DNA of 6,561 bases from Bdellovibrionales bacterium (GCA_005792225.1 SXSP01000334.1:1-6561); one strand, 5' to 3'. Counted from the first letter of the stretch, positions 1 through 6,561 are shown. Notes: generated by a model from the letters alone, not told the origin. A program made the numbers and translations.

Positions 1-913
1 CGAGCATCTCTTGCGTCTCCTTAATGGAGCCGATGAGAGAACCTGCATAACTTCGTCTCATGAAGACGAGGGGTGCGGGTGAGATCGTGAGCGGCTTTTC
101 GGGAAGGCCCACGACGACGAGCGAGGCATCGAGCTTTAAGAGATTGAAGTAAGGTGCCATATCGATGTCGGCCGAGATCGTGTTGATGATCAGGTCGTAC
201 TCACCGGCATGCTCCGCGAATACTTTTTTGTCGTGGGTCGAGACGAATTTATGCGCACCCATCTTAAGGGCGTCTTCGCGCTTTCTTTCCGAGTGGCTGA
301 GCACGGTCACTTCGGCGCCGAGTGCACGGGCAATCTTGACGCCTACGTGGCCGAGTCCACCCAAACCCATGATGGCGACTTTCTTTCCGGGCCCGGCTTT
401 CCAGTGTCTGAGCGGTGAGTAAAGAGTGATGCCGGCGCAAAGGAGAGGAGCCGCGCGGTCCAGCGGAAGACTCTTCGGAATCCGGAGGACGTAGTTTTCG
501 TCGACCACGATGACGTCGGAATATCCCCCTTGCGTCGGTGTTTTGCCGTCCTTTTCGAAGCTGTTGTATGTCGCGTTCATTCCTTGGAGGCAGTATTGCT
601 CAAGATCTTGTTGGCAGTGGGCGCACTCCCGACACGAATCGACAAAACATCCGACGCCAACATGGTCTCCGACTTTGTACTTGGTCACTTTGGCTCCCAC
701 GGATCTCACAACGCCGGCGATTTCGTGGCCGGGCACGACGGGGTAGTTGGCTTGGCCCCACTCACTGCGAACCGTGTGAATGTCGGAATGGCAGATGCCG
801 CAATATTTAATGTCGATCACGACGTCGTGATACTTTGGATTTCGCCTCTCGAACGAGAAGGGGCCGAGTGGTTCTTTGGCCGAGAAGGCTGCGATACCTT
901 TTGCTTGAATCAT
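1..913 (-). CDS. Zinc-dependent NADP(H) alcohol dehydrogenase, YahK/cinnamyl alcohol dehydrogenase type (C-terminus cut off by window)
   Basis: A medium-chain dehydrogenase that interconverts alcohols and aldehydes in the cytoplasm. The 304 residues visible begin [19 protein letters not shown]. The family is usually about 350 residues, so roughly 45 are missing past the window edge. Catalytic zinc ligands are visible at Cys38 (in YCGICHSD), His63-Glu64 (in PGHE) and Cys159 (in LLCAGIT). The structural zinc site is complete: Cys94, Cys97, Cys100 and Cys108. The nucleotide-binding loop GLGGLGH is at 183-189. The second strand ends in SHSERKRE (206-213) rather than an acidic residue, which in this family favours NADP(H) over NAD(H). 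The ATG start follows an AGGAG site by 9 bases, and the protein begins as its relatives do. It is transcribed divergently from the DUF2779 gene. The substrate cannot be read from the sequence; relatives reduce a broad range of aldehydes. Confidence 0.95.
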   Translation of the reverse strand, partial: MIQAKGIAAFSAKEPLGPFSFERRNPKYHDVVIDIKYCGICHSDIHTVRSEWGQANYPVVPGHEIAGVVRSVGAKVTKYKVGDHVGVGCFVDSCRECAHCQQDLEQYCLQGMNATYNSFEKDGKTPTQGGYSDVIVVDENYVLRIPKSLPLDRAAPLLCAGITLYSPLRHWKAGPGKKVAIMGLGGLGHVGVKIARALGAEVTVLSHSERKREDALKMGAHKFVSTHDKKVFAEHAGEYDLIINTISADIDMAPYFNLLKLDASLVVVGLPEKPLTISPAPLVFMRRSYAGSLIGSIKETQEML

Positions 914-1013
914 TTGGGGATTCTCCTCTCGTGAGCGCTGATTCTACGACTTAGGTCGGGAATTTACGCGGGGAAATTTTGAGATTTTCGTCAAAAGTGT
1001 CGAAGAGACTTCG
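914..1013. promoter_or_regulatory. Divergent intergenic region expected to hold both outward promoters
   Basis: The 100 bases between the starts of the alcohol dehydrogenase (leftward) and DUF2779 (rightward) genes must contain both promoters unless either gene is read from elsewhere. On the minus strand, TAGAAT (941-946) could be a -10 element, but no convincing -35 lies 16-18 bases upstream. An imperfect 12-base palindrome, CGAC-TTAG-GTCG (947-958), sits just upstream of it and could be an operator. On the plus strand, TTGAGA (979-984) is too close to the start to serve as an ordinary -35. I see no classical sigma-70 promoter on either strand, so only the general function of the region is supported, by gene orientation. 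Confidence 0.45.
923..927 (-). promoter_or_regulatory. Ribosome binding site of the alcohol dehydrogenase gene
   Basis: AGGAG on the minus strand, 9 bases before the ATG at 913. It is a strong Shine-Dalgarno match within GAGAGGAG and supports the chosen start. Confidence 0.75.
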
Positions 1014-1014
1014 A
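1000..1014 (+). repeat. Short perfect inverted repeat overlapping the DUF2779 start codon
   Basis: TCGAAG and CTTCGA form six base pairs around a three-base AGA spacer. The last paired base is the A of the ATG start at 1014, and the left arm covers the weak GAAGAG ribosome-binding site (about 1002-1007). In mRNA a hairpin here would mask translation initiation. In DNA it could be a small operator. A six-pair stem with a three-base loop is only modestly stable and can occur by chance. Confidence 0.35.
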
Positions 1015-2993
1015 TGAAAACGAAAGTCCGCTATCTCACGAAGTCTCGCTTCAAAATTGGCACCGAATGCGCGCGGAAGCTCAACTATAACGATGATCCC
1101 GCATACGGAAACACGAAGGAATCAGATCAATTTTTAAAGGCGCTCGCGGAGGGTGGTTTTCAGGTGGGCGAGCTCGCGAAGCTCTACCATCCCGGGGGTG
1201 TTGATCTCAGTGAGGTCAAGGGGCACGCTGAAGCCGTCGAAAAAACAAAGGTCGAGCTTGAGAAAACGGACGCCATTATCTACGAGGCCGCGCTTCAGTT
1301 TGAACATTGTTTTATCCGCGTGGATGTCCTCGTTAAAACCGGTCGCACCCTTCGCCTGATCGAAGTGAAAGCGAAGAGTTTTGATGGGGGCCCGATTGAG
1401 GTTTTCAATTCGAGGTCGCTTGAAAAAGGGGAGTACGTTCTCGGTGCGAAATGGGGATCCTACTACCTCGACATCGCTTTTCAAACGTGGGTCGCGCGGC
1501 AAGCTATGCCTGGATTTTCCATTGAACCCTACTTGATGTTGGCAGACACCAGCCGAGTCGCGACGGTTGACGGGATTCACCAGCACTTTTTCATCTCCCG
1601 TGGGGATGATGGTGCGAGCCGGGTGACGGTGAAAGAAGGAACTTCACGCGATCAACTCGGTGACGAGTTGCTCACGCGTGTCGGCGTGCGAGACGAAGTC
1701 GAGCACATTTTGAATGACGTGCGATTCGAAGGCTACGAGGGATTCGAAGACATGGTCGCAAGTTTCTCGGCGGTCATCCGCGAGAATCGGCGAGCACAAG
1801 CGAAGCCGGGATCTCAATGTCGCAACTGCGAATTCAGAATTCGTTCCGCTCCGGACGGTAAGAAATCTGGATACGAAGAGTGCTGGAAGGAGAGTCGGGG
1901 GCTTAAGGACTCCGACTTTGAACGCCAGTTCGTCTACGACATTTGGGATATGCGTTCGTCGGATCGACTCATGGATCAAGAGGGTGTCATCTTCGCGAGC
2001 GATCTCGATAGAAAAGATCTCGAGGGAAAATCGAAGTCCAAGAAAAGCGCGCAGTTTGGTCATACGCGGGTCGACCGGCAAGAATTTCAGATCGAGCTCG
2101 AGGGGAGGTCGGGAGAACTCGCGGGAGACGTGAGCCAACTCGCCAGTGAGATCGCCTCCTTTCGATATCCGCTCCACTTCATTGATTTCGAAACGGCAAT
2201 GGTCGCGATTCCGTTTTTCAGAGGACATCGTCCTTACTCGCAACATGCGTATCAGTTCTCACATCACGTGCTCCATGCGGACGGACGACATGAACATCGC
2301 ACGGAATACCTGGACGCCCGCGTGGGTCACTTTCCGAATTTTGATTTTGTCCGCGCTCTTCAAAAGGCGCTCGACGGCGATGACGGCACTGTTTTCCGTT
2401 TTGCCGCTCATGAGAATACGGTTCTCAACCAAATTCGCGAACAGCTTCTGGAATCCAGCGAGACCGATCGGGAGTCCCTCGTTTCGTGGATCGAGTCGAT
2501 CACGACTCCGAGTGGAAAAAATTTGAACGAGTGGACGCCGTCGCGACAGTTCGTCGACATGCTCGACATCTACAAGCGGCATACTTATCTCGCCGACACG
2601 CGGGGATCGAACTCAATAAAAAAAGTGTTACCTGCTATTTTGAGCCGCGCTGGTCATGAGCTTTCGACGCGCTTTCCAGAGTGGATCCAGTTCGACGAAG
2701 CGGGAAAGCCCTACGATCCTTACAAGCTCTTGCCACCGACTTGGGGTCTGGAGATTGCGGCGGAAGAAGTCGCAAAATACCAAGAGCGTTTGATCAGGGA
2801 CGACAACTTAAATCAAGGCGGGGCGGCTCTCATTGCTTGGGCGAGAATGCAGTTCACGGAGATGTCGAACGATGAGCGAGAGAAGCTCTCTGATGCCCTC
2901 AAGCGCTATTGCAAGCTCGACACGCTCGCGATGGTCATCGTCTGGGAGTGGTGGCAACTCGAGATCTCCCGCGCGGGAACTCGAGCCGCCTAA
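1014..2993 (+). CDS. DUF2779 protein: Cas4/RecB-like nuclease domain plus DEDD-type exonuclease-fold domain
   Basis: A 659-residue cytoplasmic protein of the DUF2779 family; no signal peptide or membrane segment is seen. The start LTKSRFKIGTECARKLNY (8-25) is the family hallmark. The N-terminal half looks like a PD-(D/E)XK nuclease: Asp104 (RVDVLV), Glu117-Val-Lys119 (LIEVKAKS) and an AFQTWV helix with Gln157. Cys19, Cys269, Cys272 and Cys290 are spaced like the one-plus-three cysteines holding a [4Fe-4S] cluster in Cas4 and AddB. The C-terminal half (about 385-645) carries HFIDFET with Asp391 and Glu393, AHENTVL (465-471), DMLDIYKRH (515-523, Asp518) and YCKLDTLAM (632-640, Tyr632 and Asp636). 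These match the motif order of DEDD 3'-5' exonucleases ending in YxxxD. A charged linker (about 330-350) joins the halves. A role in nucleic-acid processing, repair or defence is inferred; no substrate is known to me. The start is preceded only by a weak GAAGAG site. The gene stands alone and converges on the pao-like operon with a 2-base gap. Confidence 0.9.
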   Translation: MKTKVRYLTKSRFKIGTECARKLNYNDDPAYGNTKESDQFLKALAEGGFQVGELAKLYHPGGVDLSEVKGHAEAVEKTKVELEKTDAIIYEAALQFEHCFIRVDVLVKTGRTLRLIEVKAKSFDGGPIEVFNSRSLEKGEYVLGAKWGSYYLDIAFQTWVARQAMPGFSIEPYLMLADTSRVATVDGIHQHFFISRGDDGASRVTVKEGTSRDQLGDELLTRVGVRDEVEHILNDVRFEGYEGFEDMVASFSAVIRENRRAQAKPGSQCRNCEFRIRSAPDGKKSGYEECWKESRGLKDSDFERQFVYDIWDMRSSDRLMDQEGVIFASDLDRKDLEGKSKSKKSAQFGHTRVDRQEFQIELEGRSGELAGDVSQLASEIASFRYPLHFIDFETAMVAIPFFRGHRPYSQHAYQFSHHVLHADGRHEHRTEYLDARVGHFPNFDFVRALQKALDGDDGTVFRFAAHENTVLNQIREQLLESSETDRESLVSWIESITTPSGKNLNEWTPSRQFVDMLDIYKRHTYLADTRGSNSIKKVLPAILSRAGHELSTRFPEWIQFDEAGKPYDPYKLLPPTWGLEIAAEEVAKYQERLIRDDNLNQGGAALIAWARMQFTEMSNDEREKLSDALKRYCKLDTLAMVIVWEWWQLEISRAGTRAA

Positions 2994-2995
2994 AC

Positions 2996-5233
2996 TCAAC
3001 TGAGACCCAAGATCTTATCAGGGGTGATCGGGAGATCACGAACCCGACGTCCCGTCGCGTGATGGATGGCGTTTGCCACGGCCGCCGCCGTACCCACGAT
3101 TCCGATCTCACCTAAGCCCTTCACTCCGAGTGGATTCACGATTCCGTCCTCTTCGGGAACGAAGATGACATCAATTTGGTCGACGTCTTTCGCTACCGGA
3201 ACATGGTATTCGGCATAGTTGTGGTTCATGAAGCGGCCGATGCGGTGATCGAGAAAGCTTCCCTCATGAAGGGCCATTCCGACGCCCCAAACGACTCCCC
3301 CGAGGATTTGCGAGCGTGCCGTTTTCGGGTTCAGAATACGGCCGGCGGCGACGGCGCTCACGACACGTGAGACCTCGGTCATTCCGGTATCCTCATCGAC
3401 TTTGACCTCGACGAAGACCGCCGAATGCGTGTTGCGGCCGAAAATACCTTGCTTCAAGAGGTTTGGCTTTTTACTGGCGGACTCTTCAATCGATTCCTGT
3501 CCTTCGAATTCGAGAAGACGCGCGACCTCCATCCCGCGGCTGTCGTCGCCCTTCACGCAGATAAACCCGTCTTTGAATGCGATCTTATCCACTTTCTGCC
3601 CGGCGAAAAGATCTGAGGCATTCTTCTTGGCGAGATCGAAGATTTTCCGCTTCACTTTCTCGCACGCGGCGGCGAGTGCCGTGCCGACACTCGCCGCGGT
3701 CCACGAACCACCCTGAAGCGGTGCTTGAGGGAGGGTGGAATCGCCGAGCCTCACTTTTACTTTTTCGATCGGGAGTCCAAAAGCGTCAGCACCGATTTGG
3801 GCCATGATGGTGTAGGTTCCGGTCCCGATATCGGTGATCGCGCAGCTGACGGTCACGGTCCCGTCGACATTGAAGCTGGCTTTAGCCGAGCAGGAGGACT
3901 GGTAAGCATCCCAGAGACCTGTGGCCATTCCCCAGCCGATCAGCTTTTTTCCGTCGCGCATCGAACCAGGCTCGGGATTGCGCCGAGACCAACCGAATTT
4001 TTCGGCTCCTTGTTCGTAGCATGCGCGGAGTTCCTTACTCGAGAATTTCCGACCGAGGTGGTTCTGGTCGACATCGACGTAATTTCTGAGTCGCAAATCA
4101 AGCGGATCCATCTTTAATTCGGCCGCGAGTTCGTCCATGGCGGATTCAAGAGCGTACATGCCGTACGCGGCACCCGGCGCGCGCATATCGGTGGGAGTGG
4201 CGAGATCTAATGGGACGAGTTTGTAATCAAGGTGGACATCGTCGCACTTGTAGGCAAGTCCCGACCAGTTGACCACGACTTCCGTGTAGTCCTCAAACTT
4301 CGAAGTTTCGGCGAAACTCTCGTGAATGATCGATTTGAGAGCGCCGTCTTCTTCCGCCCCGAGTTGGACGGACTGCTTGGTATTCGGCCGGTGTCCGAAA
4401 GTAAACATCTGCTGTCTAGACAGAACGACGCGCACGGATCGCTCAAGGATCAGCGAGGCCATCACGGCTAGCGGCAGCTGATACTGCGGCCGAAGCCCCG
4501 AGCCAAATGCTCCGCCCACGTAGGGCGCCATGACTTGAACATCGTCCTCTTTAAGCCCGAAGACATTGCAGACATATTGCTTTGAGTTCAAAACGCTTTG
4601 AGTTTTGTCGTAGATGGTCAGCTTTCCGTCGCCTTCCCAGATGACGGTCGACGCATGCATCTCCATTGGGTTGTGATGTTCCGCCGGGGCGATGTAGTCG
4701 GCGCTCATCTTGATTGGTGCGCGGCTTAGTGCCTCGTGAGCATCGCCGCGAGCCTTCGGTTTTTCAAAGCCGGGTTTCGTGCGCTTCGGTTCATAGGCAC
4801 GGTCAAGATGTTCATCGAGATTTGTTTCGGGAGCGACCGAGTTATATTCGACCTTCACTAAGCGGGCCGCGCAACGTGCGGCTTCAAATGTCTCAGCTAC
4901 GACGAGCGCCACAGGCTGACCACTGTAGCGAACCTGATCATCGCCCAGGGGACGAAAGTGATGCCCGGGAGGAGCATCGTCATCTTTGTATTTGCGGTTG
5001 AACCAAGCGAGATGGGGACGATTCTCGTGAGTTAAAACTTGAAGGACTCCCGATACGGCGAGCGCTCGTGACGTATCAATGGATTTGATTTGGCCTTTGG
5101 CCACCGAGCTTGAGACCACCACGCCGTATGCCAGATCTTCCGCCGGAATTTCGGCTGCATATTTAGCTCGGCCCGTGACCTTCGCGATGCCGTCGACCCG
5201 GTTTGTTGGGCGTCCTACGTAAGGGGTCGTCAT
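2996..5233 (-). CDS. paoC: Aldehyde oxidoreductase molybdenum-binding subunit, PaoC-like (xanthine dehydrogenase family)
   Basis: The large catalytic subunit that oxidises aldehydes to carboxylic acids at a molybdenum cofactor. At 745 residues it is close to E. coli PaoC (about 730). An N-terminal alpha/beta hammerhead domain (about 12-135, from NRVDGIAKVTGRAKY) is followed by the two molybdopterin-binding domains. Visible marks are HHNPMEMHAS (186-195), GGAFGSGLRPQYQ (240-252), MRAPGAAYGMYALES (350-364) and QGGSWTAASVG (507-517). The universal catalytic glutamate is Glu709 in GVKGLGEIGIVG, and the end, VRDLPITPDKIL, is typical of PaoC. It has no export signal of its own, as expected if it travels folded with the small subunit. 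By family knowledge the cofactor is probably molybdopterin cytosine dinucleotide. The ATG overlaps the preceding stop by four bases and has AGAGG 7 bases upstream. No paoD-like maturation gene follows; the next gene is convergent. Confidence 0.95.
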   Translation of the reverse strand: MTTPYVGRPTNRVDGIAKVTGRAKYAAEIPAEDLAYGVVVSSSVAKGQIKSIDTSRALAVSGVLQVLTHENRPHLAWFNRKYKDDDAPPGHHFRPLGDDQVRYSGQPVALVVAETFEAARCAARLVKVEYNSVAPETNLDEHLDRAYEPKRTKPGFEKPKARGDAHEALSRAPIKMSADYIAPAEHHNPMEMHASTVIWEGDGKLTIYDKTQSVLNSKQYVCNVFGLKEDDVQVMAPYVGGAFGSGLRPQYQLPLAVMASLILERSVRVVLSRQQMFTFGHRPNTKQSVQLGAEEDGALKSIIHESFAETSKFEDYTEVVVNWSGLAYKCDDVHLDYKLVPLDLATPTDMRAPGAAYGMYALESAMDELAAELKMDPLDLRLRNYVDVDQNHLGRKFSSKELRACYEQGAEKFGWSRRNPEPGSMRDGKKLIGWGMATGLWDAYQSSCSAKASFNVDGTVTVSCAITDIGTGTYTIMAQIGADAFGLPIEKVKVRLGDSTLPQAPLQGGSWTAASVGTALAAACEKVKRKIFDLAKKNASDLFAGQKVDKIAFKDGFICVKGDDSRGMEVARLLEFEGQESIEESASKKPNLLKQGIFGRNTHSAVFVEVKVDEDTGMTEVSRVVSAVAAGRILNPKTARSQILGGVVWGVGMALHEGSFLDHRIGRFMNHNYAEYHVPVAKDVDQIDVIFVPEEDGIVNPLGVKGLGEIGIVGTAAAVANAIHHATGRRVRDLPITPDKILGLS

Positions 5234-6225
5234 ACGTGTACCTCTTTCTTCAGTGCGTCCTCGAAGCCGCGCAAGATGATTCGCTTCGCAAGGCCGATTT
5301 TAAAGTCGTTCTCACCATAGCCACGGGCGCCCTCGAGCAGGAGGTCGGCCGCGCGTTGGAAGTCCTCGTGAGTTCCGGTCGACCCCCTTAAACTTTCTTC
5401 GGCGCTGGTTCTTCGCCAAGGTTTGTGCGCGACACCTCCGAGTGCGATTCGCGCTTCGCGAATGACGCCTTCGTGGACGTCGACCGCAACCGCGGCCGAA
5501 ACCAATGCGAAGGCGTATGAGTTCCGTTCGCGAGCCTTCACGTAAACGGAGTGTGCTGGGAAGCCATTTGCAGGAAGATCGATGGACGTAATGATCTCAT
5601 CTTCGCCGAGTGTCGTATCCCGCTCAGGCTCATCTCCGGGAAGACGATGGAAGTCAGCGATGCGAATGGACCTCGACCCCCGGGTTCCGTGCACTTGTAC
5701 GACGGCGTCGAGTGCCGCTAGAGCCACGCTCATGTCAGAGGGATGTACGGCAATGCACTTTTCGCTCGTTCCTAAAATCGCGTGAATACGGTTCACGCCG
5801 CCGATGGCTCCGCATCCGCTACCGGGGGCTCGTTTGTTGCACGCGGTTCCAACATCATAGAAGTAGTAGCAGCGTGTCCGTTGCAGGAGATTGCCCGCGT
5901 TGGTTGCCATGTTTCGGAGCTGCGCCGATGCACCCGCCAAGATCGCCTGAGAAAGCATCGGATAGCGTCTTTGAACTTCGGGATGATAAGCCGTCTCGGC
6001 GTTCGTCGCGAGAGCGCCTAGTCTTAAGCCTCCATCCTCGAGAGGTTCGATTGACTTCAAAGGGAGGAGGTTCAGATCGATCAAGTGCTCAGCGCACTCG
6101 GCGCCCTCTTTTAGTAAATCAAGGAGGTTGGTTCCACCCGCTATGAAGCGTGTGCCGGGCTTCTGCGTTTTGCCGTGAACGGCTTCGTTCAATTCACGCG
6201 CACGATAATAGGTAAAGTCATTCAT
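5230..6225 (-). CDS. paoB: Aldehyde oxidoreductase FAD-binding subunit with extra [4Fe-4S] loop, PaoB-like
   Basis: The medium subunit that takes electrons from the iron-sulfur centres and passes them via FAD to the final acceptor. At 331 residues it is near the PaoB length of about 318. The FAD domain shows IAGGTNLLDLLK (28-39) and ATNAGNLLQ (107-115). A cysteine-rich insertion follows: RTRCYYFYDVGTACNK to APGSGC gives Cys119, Cys129 and Cys138, with Cys157 in GTSEKCIAVHPSD. In PaoB-type subunits this insertion holds an additional [4Fe-4S] cluster absent from ordinary xanthine dehydrogenases. The CO-dehydrogenase flavoprotein C-terminal domain spans about 223-325. I place the start at 6225 (MNDFTYYRAR), not at the longer in-frame ATG at 6303. 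The shorter start matches the family, has AAGGGG 8 bases upstream and makes an ATGA overlap with the preceding gene; the 26 extra residues would lie within the upstream coding region. Confidence 0.95.
   Translation of the reverse strand: MNDFTYYRARELNEAVHGKTQKPGTRFIAGGTNLLDLLKEGAECAEHLIDLNLLPLKSIEPLEDGGLRLGALATNAETAYHPEVQRRYPMLSQAILAGASAQLRNMATNAGNLLQRTRCYYFYDVGTACNKRAPGSGCGAIGGVNRIHAILGTSEKCIAVHPSDMSVALAALDAVVQVHGTRGSRSIRIADFHRLPGDEPERDTTLGEDEIITSIDLPANGFPAHSVYVKARERNSYAFALVSAAVAVDVHEGVIREARIALGGVAHKPWRRTSAEESLRGSTGTHEDFQRAADLLLEGARGYGENDFKIGLAKRIILRGFEDALKKEVHV
5241..5245 (-). promoter_or_regulatory. Ribosome binding site of the paoC-like gene
   Basis: AGAGG on the minus strand, 7 bases before the ATG at 5233, inside the last codons of the paoB-like gene. 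Together with the ATGA overlap (5230-5233) it allows both coupled and independent initiation. Confidence 0.6.
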
Positions 6226-6561
6226 TGCAGAGACCCCTTCCTCTTTTGGCTCATCACATCGTGAATGGCCGCGAGAATATTGGTGTAGGCTCCGCAACGA
6301 CAAAGATTGCCGCTCATCAATTCACGAATTTCGTCGTGAGTGTGGGCGCGATCCTCATTCATCAACCCAACGGCTGAACAGATTTGGCCAGGCGTGCAGT
6401 AGCCGCATTGAAAAGCATCATGCTCAACAAAGGCTTCCTGCACGGGGTGGAGTTGATCACCACTCGAGAGGCCCTCGATCGTCGTGATTTCATGACCCTC
6501 TTGCATGACGGCGAGAGTGAGGCACGAATTGATCCTCTTTCCATCGACGAGCACCGTGCAA
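6222..6561 (-). CDS. paoA: Aldehyde oxidoreductase [2Fe-2S] subunit, PaoA-like (N-terminus beyond the window)
   Basis: The small subunit that carries electrons from the molybdenum site towards FAD through two [2Fe-2S] clusters. Only the last 112 residues are present, starting at CTVLVDGKRINSCL. The leading Cys and the Cys of NSCL are the third and fourth ligands of the plant-ferredoxin-type cluster; the first two lie off the window. The second, helical [2Fe-2S]-binding domain is complete, with CGYCTPGQ (Cys-x2-Cys) and NLCRCGAYTNI (Cys-x-Cys). E. coli PaoA is about 229 residues with a Tat signal peptide. The region that would show such a signal is outside the window, so periplasmic location here is inferred from the PaoB-like and PaoC-like partners. 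It ends in TGA overlapping the paoB-like ATG by four bases and is the first of the three genes in transcription order. The GTG at 6554 is internal, not the real start. Confidence 0.93.
   Translation of the reverse strand, partial: CTVLVDGKRINSCLTLAVMQEGHEITTIEGLSSGDQLHPVQEAFVEHDAFQCGYCTPGQICSAVGLMNEDRAHTHDEIRELMSGNLCRCGAYTNILAAIHDVMSQKRKGSLQ
6234..6243 (-). promoter_or_regulatory. Ribosome binding site that decides the paoB-like start
   Basis: GAGGAAGGGG on the minus strand ends 8 bases before the ATG at 6225, within the last codons of the paoA-like gene. It supports 6225 over the upstream ATG at 6303. Confidence 0.65.

Noticed and set aside
530..934. A 134-codon plus-strand open frame across the 5' part of the alcohol dehydrogenase gene
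   Set aside because: It is antisense to the zinc-binding region of a well-conserved dehydrogenase and resembles no known protein.
1644..2246. A 200-codon open frame on the minus strand inside the DUF2779 gene, plus a 150-codon one at 1134-1586
   Set aside because: They are antisense to a gene with clear conserved motifs, show no recognisable domain and have no convincing ribosome-binding context.
2618..2624. A run of seven A residues (A_AAA_AAA in the reading frame) in the DUF2779 gene, a possible slippage site
   Set aside because: A -1 shift would meet a stop after about a dozen codons and remove the YxxxD motif. With no downstream pseudoknot or stem that I can see, a chance Lys-Lys pair is the simpler explanation.
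6226..6303. Longer N-terminus for the paoB-like protein starting at the ATG at 6303
   Set aside because: The extra residues lie within the paoA-like coding region in another frame, do not resemble the family, and the ATG at 6225 has a better Shine-Dalgarno and the ATGA overlap.
1..6561. CRISPR array, tRNA, rRNA, insertion sequence or attachment site
   Set aside because: I saw no regularly spaced direct repeats, no tRNA-like cloverleaf and no transposase, and coding genes fill almost all of the window.

Overview
The window holds five protein-coding genes, packed tightly and with no RNA gene, mobile element or CRISPR array that I can see. Base composition looks moderately GC-rich and even throughout. 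The genes point to a Gram-negative bacterium: a PaoABC-type molybdenum aldehyde oxidoreductase is normally a periplasmic enzyme, although the N-terminus that would carry the export signal lies outside the window. I cannot name the organism. A member of the Bdellovibrionota or another deltaproteobacterial-type lineage is only a guess.

Layout. Bases 1-913 (minus strand) carry most of a zinc-dependent, probably NADP(H)-using alcohol dehydrogenase of the YahK/cinnamyl-alcohol-dehydrogenase type, cut off at its C-terminus by the window edge. A 100-base divergent intergenic region (914-1013) follows. Bases 1014-2993 (plus strand) encode a 659-residue DUF2779 protein. It appears to combine an N-terminal Cas4/RecB-like PD-(D/E)XK nuclease domain, including four cysteines placed like an iron-sulfur cluster set, with a C-terminal DEDD-type exonuclease fold. 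Two bases beyond its stop, on the opposite strand, lies the end of a three-gene operon (6561 down to 2996). This operon encodes the [2Fe-2S] subunit (paoA-like, N-terminus missing), the FAD subunit (paoB-like, with an extra cysteine-rich loop expected to hold a [4Fe-4S] cluster) and the molybdopterin subunit (paoC-like, with the catalytic Glu at residue 709).

How they work together. The three pao-like genes overlap by ATGA at both junctions and make one heterotrimeric enzyme that oxidises aldehydes to carboxylic acids. Electrons pass from the molybdenum cofactor through the iron-sulfur centres to FAD. The nearby alcohol dehydrogenase interconverts alcohols and aldehydes, so the flanking genes suggest aldehyde handling or detoxification. 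The DUF2779 gene has its own orientation and no obvious link to that chemistry. It is the least understood gene here and the best candidate for new biology, most plausibly in DNA or RNA processing, repair or defence.
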